DNA from: Pseudomonas violetae
GTDB lineage: Bacteria > Pseudomonadota > Gammaproteobacteria > Pseudomonadales > Pseudomonadaceae
Direction: 5' to 3'
Length of the DNA stretch: 64,000 nucleotides
Assembly: GCF_023072615.1 (NCBI RefSeq)
Contig: NZ_JAKNRW010000010.1
Span: 111,692-175,691 of the forward strand
Positions 42,959-54,347 of this stretch are shown piece after piece; positions within the stretch are counted from its first letter, which is position 1, and each line of letters begins with the position of its first letter. The notes beneath the pieces were generated by a model. The model searched no databases and was not told the origin of the DNA. It worked only from the letters and a program-made list of their open reading frames with translations. The position numbers and the translations under genes were made by a program.

Positions 42959-45493
42959 TCAGTTCTCCAGAACCAGTGAAGTATCGACCTTCGCGTCGTG
43001 ATACCGCCTCAGGGCATCCCGTACCTGCCCGGCACTTTCCAGGCCCAGGACCTGCCGGGCAATGGCTTGGCACTCCACCAGCTCCAGGCTGCGCACTGCC
43101 GCCTTGACCGCCGGAATCAACGGCACACTTACCGATAGCTCATCCACCCCCAGTCCCAGCAACAATGGCGTGGCCAGGGTTTCGGAGGCCAGGGCTCCAC
43201 ACACACCTACCCACTTGCCGTGGGCGTGGGCGGCTTTCACGGTGCTGGCGATGAGGCGCAGCACTGCAGGATGAAAACTGTCTGCTTGACTCGCCAGGCG
43301 CGGATGGTCGCGGTCCATGGCCAAGGTGTATTGAGTCAGGTCATTGGTGCCGATGGAGAAAAAATCCACTTCGGGGGCAAACAGATCAGCCATCAACGCC
43401 GCCGCCGGCACCTCGATCATGATCCCAAGCTTCGGCAACTCCGTAAGCCCCAGGGCTAGCGCCTCCTCCTCAAGCATTTGCCGGGCGATTCGCAGTTCCG
43501 ACAACTGGGTCACCATGGGCAACATGATGTGCAGCCGAGTCAACGCGGCACTGCTGAGAATTGCCTTGAACTGATCGCGCAACAGCTGCGGGCGCTCCAG
43601 GCACAGTCGAATTCCGCGCAGGCCTAGAAACGGGTTGGTCTCAGCGTCCATCGGCACATAGGCCAACGGCTTGTCCCCCCCGACATCCAGGGTACGCACT
43701 ACCAGATTGCGCGCGGGCCCGAGAGCTCGTGCGATGGCACTGTAGGTGGACGCCTGCTCGTCATGGCTCGGCGCATGGTGGCGATCCAGATACAGAAACT
43801 CCGAACGCAGCAAACCCACCCCCTCGCCGCCCAGCGCCATCGCCTGCTCGGCTTGCGCCAGCGACGCGATGTTGGCCGTCACCTCGACCTGATGACCATC
43901 GCGCGTACAGGCTGCCAGCGACGCCTGTGCCAGTTCGTGCTGCTGGCGTTGCTGCTGAAGCTGGCGTCTGGCGTGTAACTGTTCGATGGCAGCCAGATCC
44001 GGATCGAGCTGCAACTCACCCTTGTCGGCGTCGAGCAGCACCTGGGTGCCATTGACCAGCGCCAGCACCTGTACCGGCAAGCCGCAGATTGCCGGCAAAC
44101 CGAACGCCCGCGCCAGGATGGCGACATGGCTGGTGGCGCCCCCGCCCACCGTGGCGAAACCCAGCACTTTGGTGGTGTCGAGCCCGGCGGTCTGGGACGG
44201 CGTCAGTTGCTCGGCAATCAGAATGGCCCCTTCCGGCATCTCCAGTTCGCAGTTCTGTACGCCAAGTAACAACTTGATCACGCGTTGACTGACATCAGCC
44301 AGGTCTGCCGCGCGCTCGGCCAGCAGGGCATTGCCCTGACACGTGAACAGGGACGCCGTCGCCTCGGTGGATGCGCGCCAGGCGAAACCGGCGCTTTTGC
44401 CTTCGTCGATCAACACATCCGCCAGATCGAGCAAACCCGGGTCTTCAAGCAGCTCCTGGTGCGCCTTGAAGATCTCCGCCTGGGCGTCACCCTTGGCGGT
44501 GTCACGCAGTTGTTGCAGCGCTGAAACGGCCTCGGCCAGCGCTCGCGACAAGTGTTCACGCTCAACGTGAGCGCCTTCACCCCATTCATTCACCTCAAGG
44601 GCCTGCTCGGTGATCTGCAATACATGGCCGAACGCCGACCCCGGCGACGCGCAGACCCCGCGCAACACCTTGGACGATGAAGCCTGCACCATCACTGGCG
44701 TTAACTCCGGCGTCACGGCCGCTGCCTCGCCGCACCCGGCAGTCAGCAGCTCGGCCAGCGTGCTGATCGCGGCGTGCGCATCCGGGCCCACCGCGCTGAC
44801 TTGCACTATGTCGCCCTGCACCGTCTGCAATGCCATGACCGCCACCAGGGATTTCGCATTCGCGCTCTCCTGCCTTTTATGCAGATGAATGCTGGCGGCA
44901 AAACCTTTCGCCGCCTGGGCGAACACCGCCGCAGGGCGCGCGTGCAAGCCATTCGGATTAGGCAGGGTCAGCGGTCTGGAGAACAGCGCTTCAGCCTCCT
45001 CTGCGACCTGCTCATCCGCTACCTGCCCGAGCGGATTCAGCCCCAGCAGCGGCTGGCCGCTGTCCACCGTCCCGGTTTCCGAGCTCAGCCAAGTAAAGGG
45101 CTCACCGCTGACCACTAGCATCAAGGTCAGCAGGCTGCGGGCATTCAAGGCGACAAAATCGGCATCGAACTCAATCAGCGACTGGCCGACGTCCACCTGC
45201 TGGCCTTCCTCAACCAGCTGCGTAAAGCCTCTTCCTGCAAGGTTCACCGTGTCGAGGCCGATATGCATCAAAACTTGCACGCCGTTTTCATCCGTGATGC
45301 TGATCGCATGACCACTGGCCTGCACATTGCTGACGACCCCAGCCAGAGGCGCGCACAAGGTGGTGGAAGTCGGATCGATACACAGCCCATCGCCGATAAC
45401 CCGGCTGGAAAACACCGGATCCGGCACCAGGTCCAGTGGCATCAGTACGCCGGACAGGGGCGCGTGCAGCTGCAATTGTTCGGGTGTGGCCAT
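42959..45493 (-). CDS. Fused PTS protein: EIIA(Glc-type)-HPr-enzyme I
   Basis: 844 aa from the ATG at 45493, with AGGTGA upstream; an earlier in-frame ATG lacks this. EIIA of the glucose family (residues about 1-150) has His62 (GHAISI) and active His77 (LMHIGLDTV). HPr (about 172-260) has PNGLHARPAA with His184. Enzyme I (about 275-840) has the phosphohistidine His456 in GGATSHVAILARAFGLPA and the Cys-containing GVCGALASE. Phosphate from PEP thus passes through one polypeptide to the EIIB of TreP. Clustered with treP, treC and a maltoporin, so it most likely serves trehalose uptake. Confidence 0.93.
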   Translation of the reverse strand: MATPEQLQLHAPLSGVLMPLDLVPDPVFSSRVIGDGLCIDPTSTTLCAPLAGVVSNVQASGHAISITDENGVQVLMHIGLDTVNLAGRGFTQLVEEGQQVDVGQSLIEFDADFVALNARSLLTLMLVVSGEPFTWLSSETGTVDSGQPLLGLNPLGQVADEQVAEEAEALFSRPLTLPNPNGLHARPAAVFAQAAKGFAASIHLHKRQESANAKSLVAVMALQTVQGDIVQVSAVGPDAHAAISTLAELLTAGCGEAAAVTPELTPVMVQASSSKVLRGVCASPGSAFGHVLQITEQALEVNEWGEGAHVEREHLSRALAEAVSALQQLRDTAKGDAQAEIFKAHQELLEDPGLLDLADVLIDEGKSAGFAWRASTEATASLFTCQGNALLAERAADLADVSQRVIKLLLGVQNCELEMPEGAILIAEQLTPSQTAGLDTTKVLGFATVGGGATSHVAILARAFGLPAICGLPVQVLALVNGTQVLLDADKGELQLDPDLAAIEQLHARRQLQQQRQQHELAQASLAACTRDGHQVEVTANIASLAQAEQAMALGGEGVGLLRSEFLYLDRHHAPSHDEQASTYSAIARALGPARNLVVRTLDVGGDKPLAYVPMDAETNPFLGLRGIRLCLERPQLLRDQFKAILSSAALTRLHIMLPMVTQLSELRIARQMLEEEALALGLTELPKLGIMIEVPAAALMADLFAPEVDFFSIGTNDLTQYTLAMDRDHPRLASQADSFHPAVLRLIASTVKAAHAHGKWVGVCGALASETLATPLLLGLGVDELSVSVPLIPAVKAAVRSLELVECQAIARQVLGLESAGQVRDALRRYHDAKVDTSLVLEN

Positions 45494-45534
45494 GACGTCA
45501 CCTGCTGTTTTGTTCTTCATGAAAGACGCTGCAT

Positions 45535-46863
<1,329 letters not shown>

Positions 46864-48513
46864 CTATTGGTCAGTCAGGTGCAATACAAATGACTCGTAG
46901 GGGCGTAAATACACCTGCCGGTTTCGCGGCGGACAGTCCGGGTAGTTGCTGATCACCAGGCGCTGGAGCATGGCTTGGTTGATCACCTCGTCCGGCAACT
47001 CAACTTCACAGGGTGCCTCGTAAAAGTTGTTGAGTACCAGCAAGCGTTCGCCGTCACCTTCTCGAACGTAGGCCCAGAGCTGCAAATGTTCAGGCAGTAA
47101 TTGCCTGTAGATTCCGTCGGATATCAGCACTTCGGTGCGTCGCAAGCTGATCAGCTGACGGTAGTGATGCAGCACTGAGTTCGGGTCGTCGAGTTGCGTG
47201 GCGACGTTGATCTGCGCCGAGTTGGCCGGTACGCCGATCCAGGGCTGCGCCGCGCTGAAACCGGCGTTCGGCTCGGCATTCCAGTGCATCGGTGTGCGCC
47301 CGTTGTCGCGGGACTTCTGCATGATCGCCGCCATGTTGTCAGCATCGCTGGCACCCGCTTCGCGCTTGAGCCGAAAGATATTCAGGGTCTCAACGTCGCG
47401 GTACTGGTCGATATGATCGAACCCCGGATTGGTCATCCCCAGTTCTTCGCCCTGGTACACAAATGGAGTGCCCTGGAGGAAATGCAAGGCCGTGCCGAGC
47501 ATCTTAGCCGACACCGCCCGATGCTCGCCGTCATGACCAAATCGCGAGACCACCCGCGGCTGGTCATGGTTGCACCAGAACAGCGCGTTCCAACCGCCAC
47601 CAGCCTGCATGCCGGTTTGCCAGTCGGACAGAATCTGCTTGAGTGCGAGGAAGTCGAAATCGGCGCAGATCCACTTTTGCAGGTTCGGGTAATCGACCTT
47701 CAAGTGGTGGAAATTGAAGGTCATCGACAGTTCTTTGGAGTCGGGTCGCGAATAGCGAATGCAGTGGTCAAGGCTGGTGGACGACATTTCGCCAACGTTG
47801 ATCAGGTCATGGCCTTCGAATACTTCGCGGTGCATCTGCTGCAAGTACTGGTGAACATGTGGGCCATCGGTATAAAAGCGCCTGCCGTCGGTGTGGTCGT
47901 CAGGAAAGTCCGCCGGTTTCGAGATCAGGTTGATCACATCCAGGCGGAAACCACCCACACCCTTGTCCCGCCAGAAGCGCATCATCTTGAACACTTCGGC
48001 CCGCACTTGCGGGTTGTCCCAGTTCAGGTCGGCCTGGGTGTGATCGAACAGGTGCAGGAAATACTGGCCGGTCTGCGCCTCGTACTCCCAGGCCGAACCG
48101 CCAAACTTGGATTCCCAGTTATTGGGCTGATCGCGCCAGATGTAGAAGTCGCGATATGGACTGTCGAGGCTGCTGCGCGCCTGCTGAAACCAGGTGTGCT
48201 CGATCGAGGTGTGATTGACCACGATATCGAGCATCAGCTTGATTCCGCGCTTGCCGGCTTCGGCGATCAGCAACTCGCAATCGGCCATGGTGCCGTAGCT
48301 CGGATCGATGGCGTAGTAGTCGCTGATGTCGTAACCGTTGTCGCGCTGGGGCGAACGCAGGAACGGGGTGATCCACAGGCAATCGACACCCAGCCAGTGC
48401 AGGTAGTCGAGCTTGGCCACCACGCCGAGCAGGTCACCTGTAGGGTTGCCGGCGTGGCTGTGGAAGCTCTTTGGGTAGATCTGGTAGATCACTGAGCGTT
48501 GCCAGTCTTGCAT
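46864..48513 (-). CDS. treC: Alpha,alpha-phosphotrehalase (trehalose-6-phosphate hydrolase)
   Basis: 549 aa, GH13 family. It starts MQDWQRSVIYQIYPKSFHS. The conserved regions are DIVVNHTS, GFRLDVINL (nucleophile Asp), NVGEMSS (acid Glu) and FWCNHDQPR (third Asp). The start, length and adjacency to a trehalose EIIBC gene identify it as TreC/TreA, which splits trehalose-6-phosphate into glucose and glucose-6-phosphate in the cytoplasm. A general oligo-1,6-glucosidase is the alternative, less consistent with its neighbours. A REP pair separates it from treP. Confidence 0.93.
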   Translation of the reverse strand: MQDWQRSVIYQIYPKSFHSHAGNPTGDLLGVVAKLDYLHWLGVDCLWITPFLRSPQRDNGYDISDYYAIDPSYGTMADCELLIAEAGKRGIKLMLDIVVNHTSIEHTWFQQARSSLDSPYRDFYIWRDQPNNWESKFGGSAWEYEAQTGQYFLHLFDHTQADLNWDNPQVRAEVFKMMRFWRDKGVGGFRLDVINLISKPADFPDDHTDGRRFYTDGPHVHQYLQQMHREVFEGHDLINVGEMSSTSLDHCIRYSRPDSKELSMTFNFHHLKVDYPNLQKWICADFDFLALKQILSDWQTGMQAGGGWNALFWCNHDQPRVVSRFGHDGEHRAVSAKMLGTALHFLQGTPFVYQGEELGMTNPGFDHIDQYRDVETLNIFRLKREAGASDADNMAAIMQKSRDNGRTPMHWNAEPNAGFSAAQPWIGVPANSAQINVATQLDDPNSVLHHYRQLISLRRTEVLISDGIYRQLLPEHLQLWAYVREGDGERLLVLNNFYEAPCEVELPDEVINQAMLQRLVISNYPDCPPRNRQVYLRPYESFVLHLTDQ

Positions 48514-48556
48514 GGCGCTATTCCTTCATTAATTTGATGCGGTGACCGTTAGGACC

Positions 48557-48624
48557 TCTTCGCGAGCTAACCCGCTCCCACATGGGAATGCGGTCAACCT
48601 GTGGGAGCGGGCTTGCTCGCGAAT
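48557..48624. repeat. Inverted REP pair between treP and treC
   Basis: Arms at 48559-48586 and 48598-48623 (TTCGCGAGC-type and GGAGCGGGCTTGCTCGCGAA) face each other across an 11-base gap. A third REP type in this window. Being inside an operon, it may affect mRNA stability and lower downstream expression. Confidence 0.88.
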
Positions 48625-48632
48625 GCGATCTA

Positions 48633-50075
48633 TCAGGCAACCCGGTATCCCGGCCGAACAATCTTCATGCTCAAGCCACAGGTCAGCACAAACGGCACCA
48701 CCATCGCGATGACCATCCCGACCACAAACATCGGGATGAACTGCGGGATGATCGAGATGAATCCAGGCAGACCGCCGACTCCGATGGCCGAGGCCTGGAC
48801 CTTGTTCAGCGACAGGAAAATGCAGCCCAGCGCCGAGCCGACCAGCGCGGCGTAAAACGGAAACTTGTAGCGCAGGTTCACCCCGAACATCGCCGGCTCA
48901 GTGATGCCGAAATAAGCCGAAATCGCCGAAGTTGACGCCATGGATTTGTCCCTCACGTTACGGGTCATGTAGAACACCGCCAGCGCCGCGCTGCCTTGGG
49001 CGAGGTTGGACATGACGATCATCGGCCAGATAAAAGTGCCGCCCTGGGTCGAGATCAACTGCAAGTCGACGGCGAGAAACATGTGGTGCATGCCGGTGAT
49101 CACCAGGGGTGCATACAGCAGGCCGAAAATCGCCCCGCCCACCATCGGCGCCAGATCGAACAGGGTGACTACGCCTTCGGTGATCAGAATCCCCAGGTGT
49201 CGGGTCACCGGGCCGATGACCGCCAGGGCCAGCACACCAGTGACCACGATGGTGGTGATCGGCACCACCAGCAACTGCACCGCATTCGGCACTCGCGCCC
49301 GTAACCATTTTTCGATGACGCTCATCACGTACGCCGCCAGCAGGATCGGCAGGATCTGCCCCTGGTAACCGACCTTTTCGATCTGGAACAAACCGAGAAT
49401 GTCGAAGTACGGCAGGCTTTGCCCGTCGAGTCCCGCCACAGCCTTGCCGTAGTTCCAGGCATTGAGCAGATCGGGGTGAACCAGCATCAGGCCGAGCACG
49501 ATGCCGAGGATTTCACTGCCGCCAAAGCGCTTGGCCGCCGACCAGCCCACCAGCGCTGGCAGAAACACAAACGAGGTATTGGCCATCAGGTTGATCAGGC
49601 TCCAGAGCCCGTCAAGTTTGGGGTAGGCATCCAGCAGGGTCTGGCCCTCGATGAACATGCCCCGGGCGCCGATCAGGTTGTTGATACCCATCAACAGGCC
49701 CGCAATGATCAGCGCCGGCAGGATCGGCATGAACACGTCGGAAAACACCCGCACCAGACGTTGCATGGCGTTGATCTTGTCGGCGCTCTTTTGCTTGACG
49801 TCGGCAATGGTCGACACGGCGAGTCCGGTTTGCCGGCGCAGTTCGGCGTAGACTTTCTCCACCTCGCCAGGCCCAATCACTACCTGAAACAAGCCGCCGG
49901 TGAAGAACGAACCTTTGACCAGGTCGACCTGGTTCAGCGTGGCGCTGTCGACCAGGCTCGGGTCCTTGAGGGCCAGGCGCAGGCGTGTCACACAGTGCGC
50001 GGCCTGCTCCAGGTTGTCGCGGCCACCGAGGCTGTGCAGCAGCTCGCTGGCGATGTTCGAATAGTCGTGGCTCAT
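48633..50075 (-). CDS. treP: Trehalose-specific PTS permease EIIBC
   Basis: 480 aa from the ATG at 50075, with GGAAGA 8 bases upstream. The EIIB domain (about 1-85) has the phospho-Cys28 in HCVTRLRLAL; the EIIC domain (about 110-470) has ten or so membrane segments with VFMPILPALIIAGLLMG, AHKRF-like AAKRFGGSEILGI, FGLLYAPLVITGMHHMF and GITEPAMFGVNLRYKFPF. There is no EIIA domain, which is provided by the fused EIIA-HPr-EI protein. It imports and phosphorylates trehalose. Divergent from treR, with two operator copies between them. Confidence 0.94.
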   Translation of the reverse strand: MSHDYSNIASELLHSLGGRDNLEQAAHCVTRLRLALKDPSLVDSATLNQVDLVKGSFFTGGLFQVVIGPGEVEKVYAELRRQTGLAVSTIADVKQKSADKINAMQRLVRVFSDVFMPILPALIIAGLLMGINNLIGARGMFIEGQTLLDAYPKLDGLWSLINLMANTSFVFLPALVGWSAAKRFGGSEILGIVLGLMLVHPDLLNAWNYGKAVAGLDGQSLPYFDILGLFQIEKVGYQGQILPILLAAYVMSVIEKWLRARVPNAVQLLVVPITTIVVTGVLALAVIGPVTRHLGILITEGVVTLFDLAPMVGGAIFGLLYAPLVITGMHHMFLAVDLQLISTQGGTFIWPMIVMSNLAQGSAALAVFYMTRNVRDKSMASTSAISAYFGITEPAMFGVNLRYKFPFYAALVGSALGCIFLSLNKVQASAIGVGGLPGFISIIPQFIPMFVVGMVIAMVVPFVLTCGLSMKIVRPGYRVA

Positions 50076-50129
50076 GCTTGATCTTCCGCTGTGGTTTTTT
50101 GTTATTGGCAGCACGCCGAAGCGAAAAGT

Positions 50130-50171
50130 ACTCGTCTGTACGAGTTAAAGCAACAACTCGTACAGACGAGT
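50130..50171. promoter_or_regulatory. Double operator between treP and treR
   Basis: ACTCGTCTGTACGAGTT (50130-50146) and its exact reverse complement (50155-50171) are 25 bases apart centre to centre. Each is also an imperfect palindrome (ACTCGT-N4-ACGAGT), fitting the binding pattern of GntR/HutC-type TreR dimers. It lies 55 bases upstream of treP and 134 upstream of treR, so repression of treP and possibly autorepression are inferred. Confidence 0.85.
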
Positions 50172-50304
50172 TACAAACTGTTTAATGAGGATCGGTGATT
50201 TTTCCTACCCGCACAGTCCACGAAACCTAAAGCTGCATGGACAAACCCCTACCCTGCCCTTAAGGTTCGACACCTTGAGTACATCGCGGCACAGAGCCAT
50301 CACC

Positions 50305-51009
50305 ATGAGTAAATACAACCAGATCTATAGCGATCTGCTTGCCAGCATCACTACTGAACGTCTGGAGCGTGGCGCCCGCCTGCCTTCGGAAACCGAATTG
50401 ATGGACAGCTATCAGGCCAGTCGCGGTACCGTGCGCAAGGCCATCGAGCAGCTTCAGGAACGCGGTTTCGCGCAGAAAATCCATGGCAAGGGCACCTTTG
50501 TGCTGTCGACTAACCCGATTGAATTCCAGCTCGGCGGCATCGTCAGTTTCCAGGAAACCTATCCACGCCTGGGTAACGATGTGCGCACTGAAGTGGTCGA
50601 GTTCAGTCAGATCCCCCTTGAAGGCCACCTGCTGGAACACATTAAGGCCGAAGCCGGCAGCCTGATCACCCGGATCAAGCGCGTGCGGCGCATCGACGGT
50701 AAACGGGTGATCCTGGACATCAACCATTTCGTCAGCGAGGTCATTCCCGGACTGTCTCGCGACATTGCCGAGCACTCGATCTACGCCTACATCGAACAGA
50801 CCCTGCACCTGCAGATCGCCTACGCCCAGCGCACCATCGAAGCCATGCCGCGCAGCAAGGACGACCAACAACACCTCGACCTCGACGGCCAAAGCCACGT
50901 GATCGTGGTCAGCAACCAGACGTTTCTGCAGGACGGCCGGCAGTTCGAGTACACCGAATCACGGCACACCCTGGACAAGTTCTACTTCTCGGATGTGGCA
51001 CGGCGCTAA
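50305..51009 (+). CDS. treR: Trehalose operon repressor, GntR family
   Basis: 234 aa from the ATG at 50305; open frame continues upstream over the leader but lacks other features. The winged helix (about 3-70) shows ARLPSETELMDSYQASRGTV and HGKGTFVLS. The HutC/UTRA effector domain follows with FQETYPRLGNDVRTEV, GSLITRIKRVRRIDGKRVIL and FYFSDVARR. Members sense trehalose-6-phosphate. It faces the tre genes across the double operator. Confidence 0.93.
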   Translation: MSKYNQIYSDLLASITTERLERGARLPSETELMDSYQASRGTVRKAIEQLQERGFAQKIHGKGTFVLSTNPIEFQLGGIVSFQETYPRLGNDVRTEVVEFSQIPLEGHLLEHIKAEAGSLITRIKRVRRIDGKRVILDINHFVSEVIPGLSRDIAEHSIYAYIEQTLHLQIAYAQRTIEAMPRSKDDQQHLDLDGQSHVIVVSNQTFLQDGRQFEYTESRHTLDKFYFSDVARR

Positions 51010-51092
51010 ATCCTTCACGGCATAACTATGTAGCGCACCTTCCTTGAGCCAATGGGCAATCTTTGCAGCCCTACTTCTCAAGGAGCGAGATC

Positions 51093-54000
51093 ATGCCTAC
51101 CGATCAACATAGTACCGACACCGGCAACGCCATCGACCGTGAACAACTCAAACGGGTCGCCACCACGCTCGTGACTGCTTGCCCGGGCCTACTGGAAGAG
51201 GCCCACGCGGTCGCCAGCGAGATCCTGCACAAACACGGGATCACCGACCAGGACCCGGACCTGGTCTGGTGGCATCGCTTCGACAATGTCACGGCCAGCA
51301 GCAGCAAGACGTTCCTGGGCTGGGAGCACGCCCCCAAACCCTGCGAATCCCTGACGCTGACGCAACTGGTCATTCATCGGTTCCGCGTGACCGACCAGGA
51401 CAATGCCCTGGAGCTCAACAGTAACGGCGGCTTCTACACCGCTGACGCCAACGCGAGCCTGTACAACGAAACCAACGAAGTGCGGATGTACCCCAGCAAG
51501 GTCCTGGCCGACCTGTGGGAGATGGACCTGAGTGGTCGGTACCTGAATAAATTCAATGCCTTCTGGGCCACGCATTTCTCTGACTACCGCGCCTTGGCCA
51601 AATGCAATTACCTGCGTAAAGCGATCGAGGCGTGCGAAAGCGGTCAACTCAGCGAGGAGGAATTCCAGACCGTAGTCAGGGCCGTCATCGGTGACGCCAC
51701 TTGGCCGATCACCCTGGCCAGCCTGCAGTCGTCAACCGCTGCGCCTGCAGATCTGCGAGTCTGCGCCCTGGATGTCGCCGGGCATGTCGCCACCGATATC
51801 CTGCGTATCGTCGACCGCAACGGCAGGCAAATCACCTACGTTCCCGGTGCCGCCACCCCCTTCAAGGTGCACCCGACTCCCACGGACATGCACTGGTGGG
51901 TACTGCTGCACATGAATGAAGAACAGCCCCGCGCTGAATTCATGACGCATTTCCCGTTATCGGTGCGCAAACAGGTGCACGACAACATCACGCCTCTGAT
52001 GAACCAGTTGGTCGGCACCTGGGGCAAATACGATCATCATTTGATCAATCAGAAAGACCTCACCCTCAGCGGCGACGCCTTCACTTGGCAGAGTCGCGCC
52101 GTGCAGAGCGCGATGCTGGAAGAAGCCAACTTGACCCTGGTGACCAATGGGCAGATGCGCGAGCACCTGTGGCTGGGTTATCTGACGGTCGGCCTGAAGG
52201 TCTTCGGCCCCCTGGCTGTATTGGGCTGGCCAATCGCCCTGCCCGTGGTCGGGGCCAGCATTGCTGCCATGGGTTTGAACATCGACAAGGCGGTCAATGG
52301 CAGGACGGCGGCAGAGCGCAAGGCAGGTGTCGTCGGCGCGGTGCTCGCGGGCATCAACACAGTGTTTAATATTCCGCTGCTCAAGGAAGTCAGCATCCTG
52401 GATGAAGCCGGGGCGGCGGCTGAGGCCGAAGCTGCCGAGATGGCTGATTCGACCCCGGCGGTGGAGCCGGAAGAATCCGCGCCCGTTGAAGCAGAAGAAG
52501 GTCCTGTGCAATCCGGCGTGCTGCCCATCCTGCCCGATGAAACCCGAGAGATTTCCCAGGTGCCTGAGCACTGGCAGAGCAATGACATCCTCGAAGGCTA
52601 CCCAATCGCCAGCAGCGGCAAATTCCAGGGCGTCTATACGCTGGATTCGCAGCCGTCACACGCCATCCTGATCAATGATCAGGCCTACTACGTGCGCTAC
52701 GAAGCAGACGTCAACGGCGGTGGCACCTGGGCGATCATCGACCCGGAAAACCCGAATGCCTTCACGGGGTCGATTCCGGTGCGCCTCAATGCCGAGGGGG
52801 AATGGGAGTTCGCGCCGAAAAGCGGCCTGGCGGGCGGTGGCAAAGGGCTGAGCAAACCGGTTGCCGGCACCTCCAGGCCCGCGCCCCACGTTCGACTCCG
52901 GGCAGACTATTTCAAACACTTGACCCGATACGATGCGCCCAACGGCCGTTCGCTTAACTTTCTGGGCCTGGGTGAGCAGGAAACCCATATAAAAATCGTC
53001 ACCTTTCCCGGGGGGAGCATCAGAGGGGTCACCCCCTATGAAGAGTTCGTGGCCGGACGTCGCGCGATGCTGATACGCGATGCCATCAACTTCCAGAGCC
53101 CGGAGCACGCCTTCGCCTCCTTGCCCGCCCGCCCGGTCCAGCCCGTCATCACGCCCTCGACTACCGTGACGGAACTCATCGAGAAAGTATTCGAGACAGC
53201 GCCTGGCCTGGTCGTCGGCGAAAGCCAGGACCGCATTGCCAGCATGCGTTTCCTGATCGCAAACATGCCGACGCTGGCCAAGCAAGGCGTCAAGACGCTC
53301 TACATGCACCGTCTGCTCAACGACTTCAATCAAGTCGACCTGAACCACTTCGCAGAGACCGGTGAGATGCATGGCATGCTGGAAACCTATCTGCAAAACC
53401 TGCCTGGCGATCCTGCCGGAGAGTTCACGGCCCTTCAGGTGGTCAAAACAGCCCAGCAAAATGGCATTCGCATCCAGGCCACCGATTGCCTGGCCAGCTA
53501 TCGCTATCCCGACACCAACTTCCGCGCCATTTCACGACAATCCGTGAAGACCTACCTCACCCATACCATCATGCAGGCGACCCAGGCCCGCAACGGCGGC
53601 GGAAAATGGGTGGCGTTGACCGACCAGGAAAACACCAGCACCTTCCGGGGCATGGCCGGTATCAGCGAAACCGAGGGAGGAATTGGTTTGCGCATCGAAG
53701 AAGTCGGCCCTGAACAGCCTGTGCGTCTGGACATAGACAATGGCATCGAACTGGGTCGAGAGGCTGCAGGAGGCACGCAGATGCACGGCGACTTTGACAC
53801 CTTGTATGCCGATATCAGCCTGCAGATGCCGACCCCCTTCATTCCACGAACCGCCGGGCAAATCAATCGGCTGCTGTTCCGCCAGGGCATGTTCACCATC
53901 GAGCGAGCGGATCAGTCCCTGACGCTGATTCATCGCAGTCGCACCAACCAGATTGTGCGAACGATGATCGAGCGACCGATGGATGGCGGGTTCCTGATTA

Positions 54001-54119
54001 ACCGCCCAGCCTGGACCGCGGTTCATCAGGTGACCTACGCGAATCTGCTGAGCCTGGCGCACGCCCTGAGTCGCATGGGCCTGACGCTTGAAGGACGGCT
54101 GCCGACTTTCGCCGCCTGA
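51093..54119 (+). CDS. Large toxin of the dermonecrotic/PMT-like type
   Basis: 1008 aa from the ATG at 51093 (strong AAGGAG 9 bases upstream). No signal peptide. The N-terminal 370 residues carry EFMTHFPLSVRKQVHDNITP and similar segments seen in Pseudomonas dermonecrotic-toxin-domain proteins. A hydrophobic region (about 365-435) may insert in membranes. An acidic linker (about 440-475) precedes a beta-rich region and a C-terminal domain (about 690-900) with APGLVVGESQDRIASMRFLI and KTLYMHRLLNDFNQVDLNHF, resembling the TIKI/PMT-C2-like fold of membrane-targeted effector toxins. No immunity or secretion gene is adjacent. Target and export route are unknown. Confidence 0.72.
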   Translation: MPTDQHSTDTGNAIDREQLKRVATTLVTACPGLLEEAHAVASEILHKHGITDQDPDLVWWHRFDNVTASSSKTFLGWEHAPKPCESLTLTQLVIHRFRVTDQDNALELNSNGGFYTADANASLYNETNEVRMYPSKVLADLWEMDLSGRYLNKFNAFWATHFSDYRALAKCNYLRKAIEACESGQLSEEEFQTVVRAVIGDATWPITLASLQSSTAAPADLRVCALDVAGHVATDILRIVDRNGRQITYVPGAATPFKVHPTPTDMHWWVLLHMNEEQPRAEFMTHFPLSVRKQVHDNITPLMNQLVGTWGKYDHHLINQKDLTLSGDAFTWQSRAVQSAMLEEANLTLVTNGQMREHLWLGYLTVGLKVFGPLAVLGWPIALPVVGASIAAMGLNIDKAVNGRTAAERKAGVVGAVLAGINTVFNIPLLKEVSILDEAGAAAEAEAAEMADSTPAVEPEESAPVEAEEGPVQSGVLPILPDETREISQVPEHWQSNDILEGYPIASSGKFQGVYTLDSQPSHAILINDQAYYVRYEADVNGGGTWAIIDPENPNAFTGSIPVRLNAEGEWEFAPKSGLAGGGKGLSKPVAGTSRPAPHVRLRADYFKHLTRYDAPNGRSLNFLGLGEQETHIKIVTFPGGSIRGVTPYEEFVAGRRAMLIRDAINFQSPEHAFASLPARPVQPVITPSTTVTELIEKVFETAPGLVVGESQDRIASMRFLIANMPTLAKQGVKTLYMHRLLNDFNQVDLNHFAETGEMHGMLETYLQNLPGDPAGEFTALQVVKTAQQNGIRIQATDCLASYRYPDTNFRAISRQSVKTYLTHTIMQATQARNGGGKWVALTDQENTSTFRGMAGISETEGGIGLRIEEVGPEQPVRLDIDNGIELGREAAGGTQMHGDFDTLYADISLQMPTPFIPRTAGQINRLLFRQGMFTIERADQSLTLIHRSRTNQIVRTMIERPMDGGFLINRPAWTAVHQVTYANLLSLAHALSRMGLTLEGRLPTFAA

Positions 54120-54126
54120 TAGGCAA

Positions 54127-54158
54127 AAGGCCCTATGAACTTATGCTCATGGGGCCTT
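54127..54158 (+). terminator. Hairpin after the toxin gene
   Basis: AAGGCCCTATGA (54127-54138) pairs with TCATGGGGCCTT (54147-54158) with one T-G pair, seven bases after the toxin stop. Only a short TT follows, so termination strength is uncertain. Confidence 0.55.
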
Positions 54159-54347
54159 CGGGTGTTACGGGCGATCAGTCAGCGCTAGATTTATTCCCAC
54201 TCTATTATCAATTGACAAAAAACCCCTTATAAAACAGAGTTTTCAGACATTGGATAATTTAAAAACCATGAAAAATGCCATGCACAGTAAAACGTTCAAG
54301 AAGTCGGATTAGCCTCTCTCGTGGCAAAGGCTGCCGAGAGCTGACGC

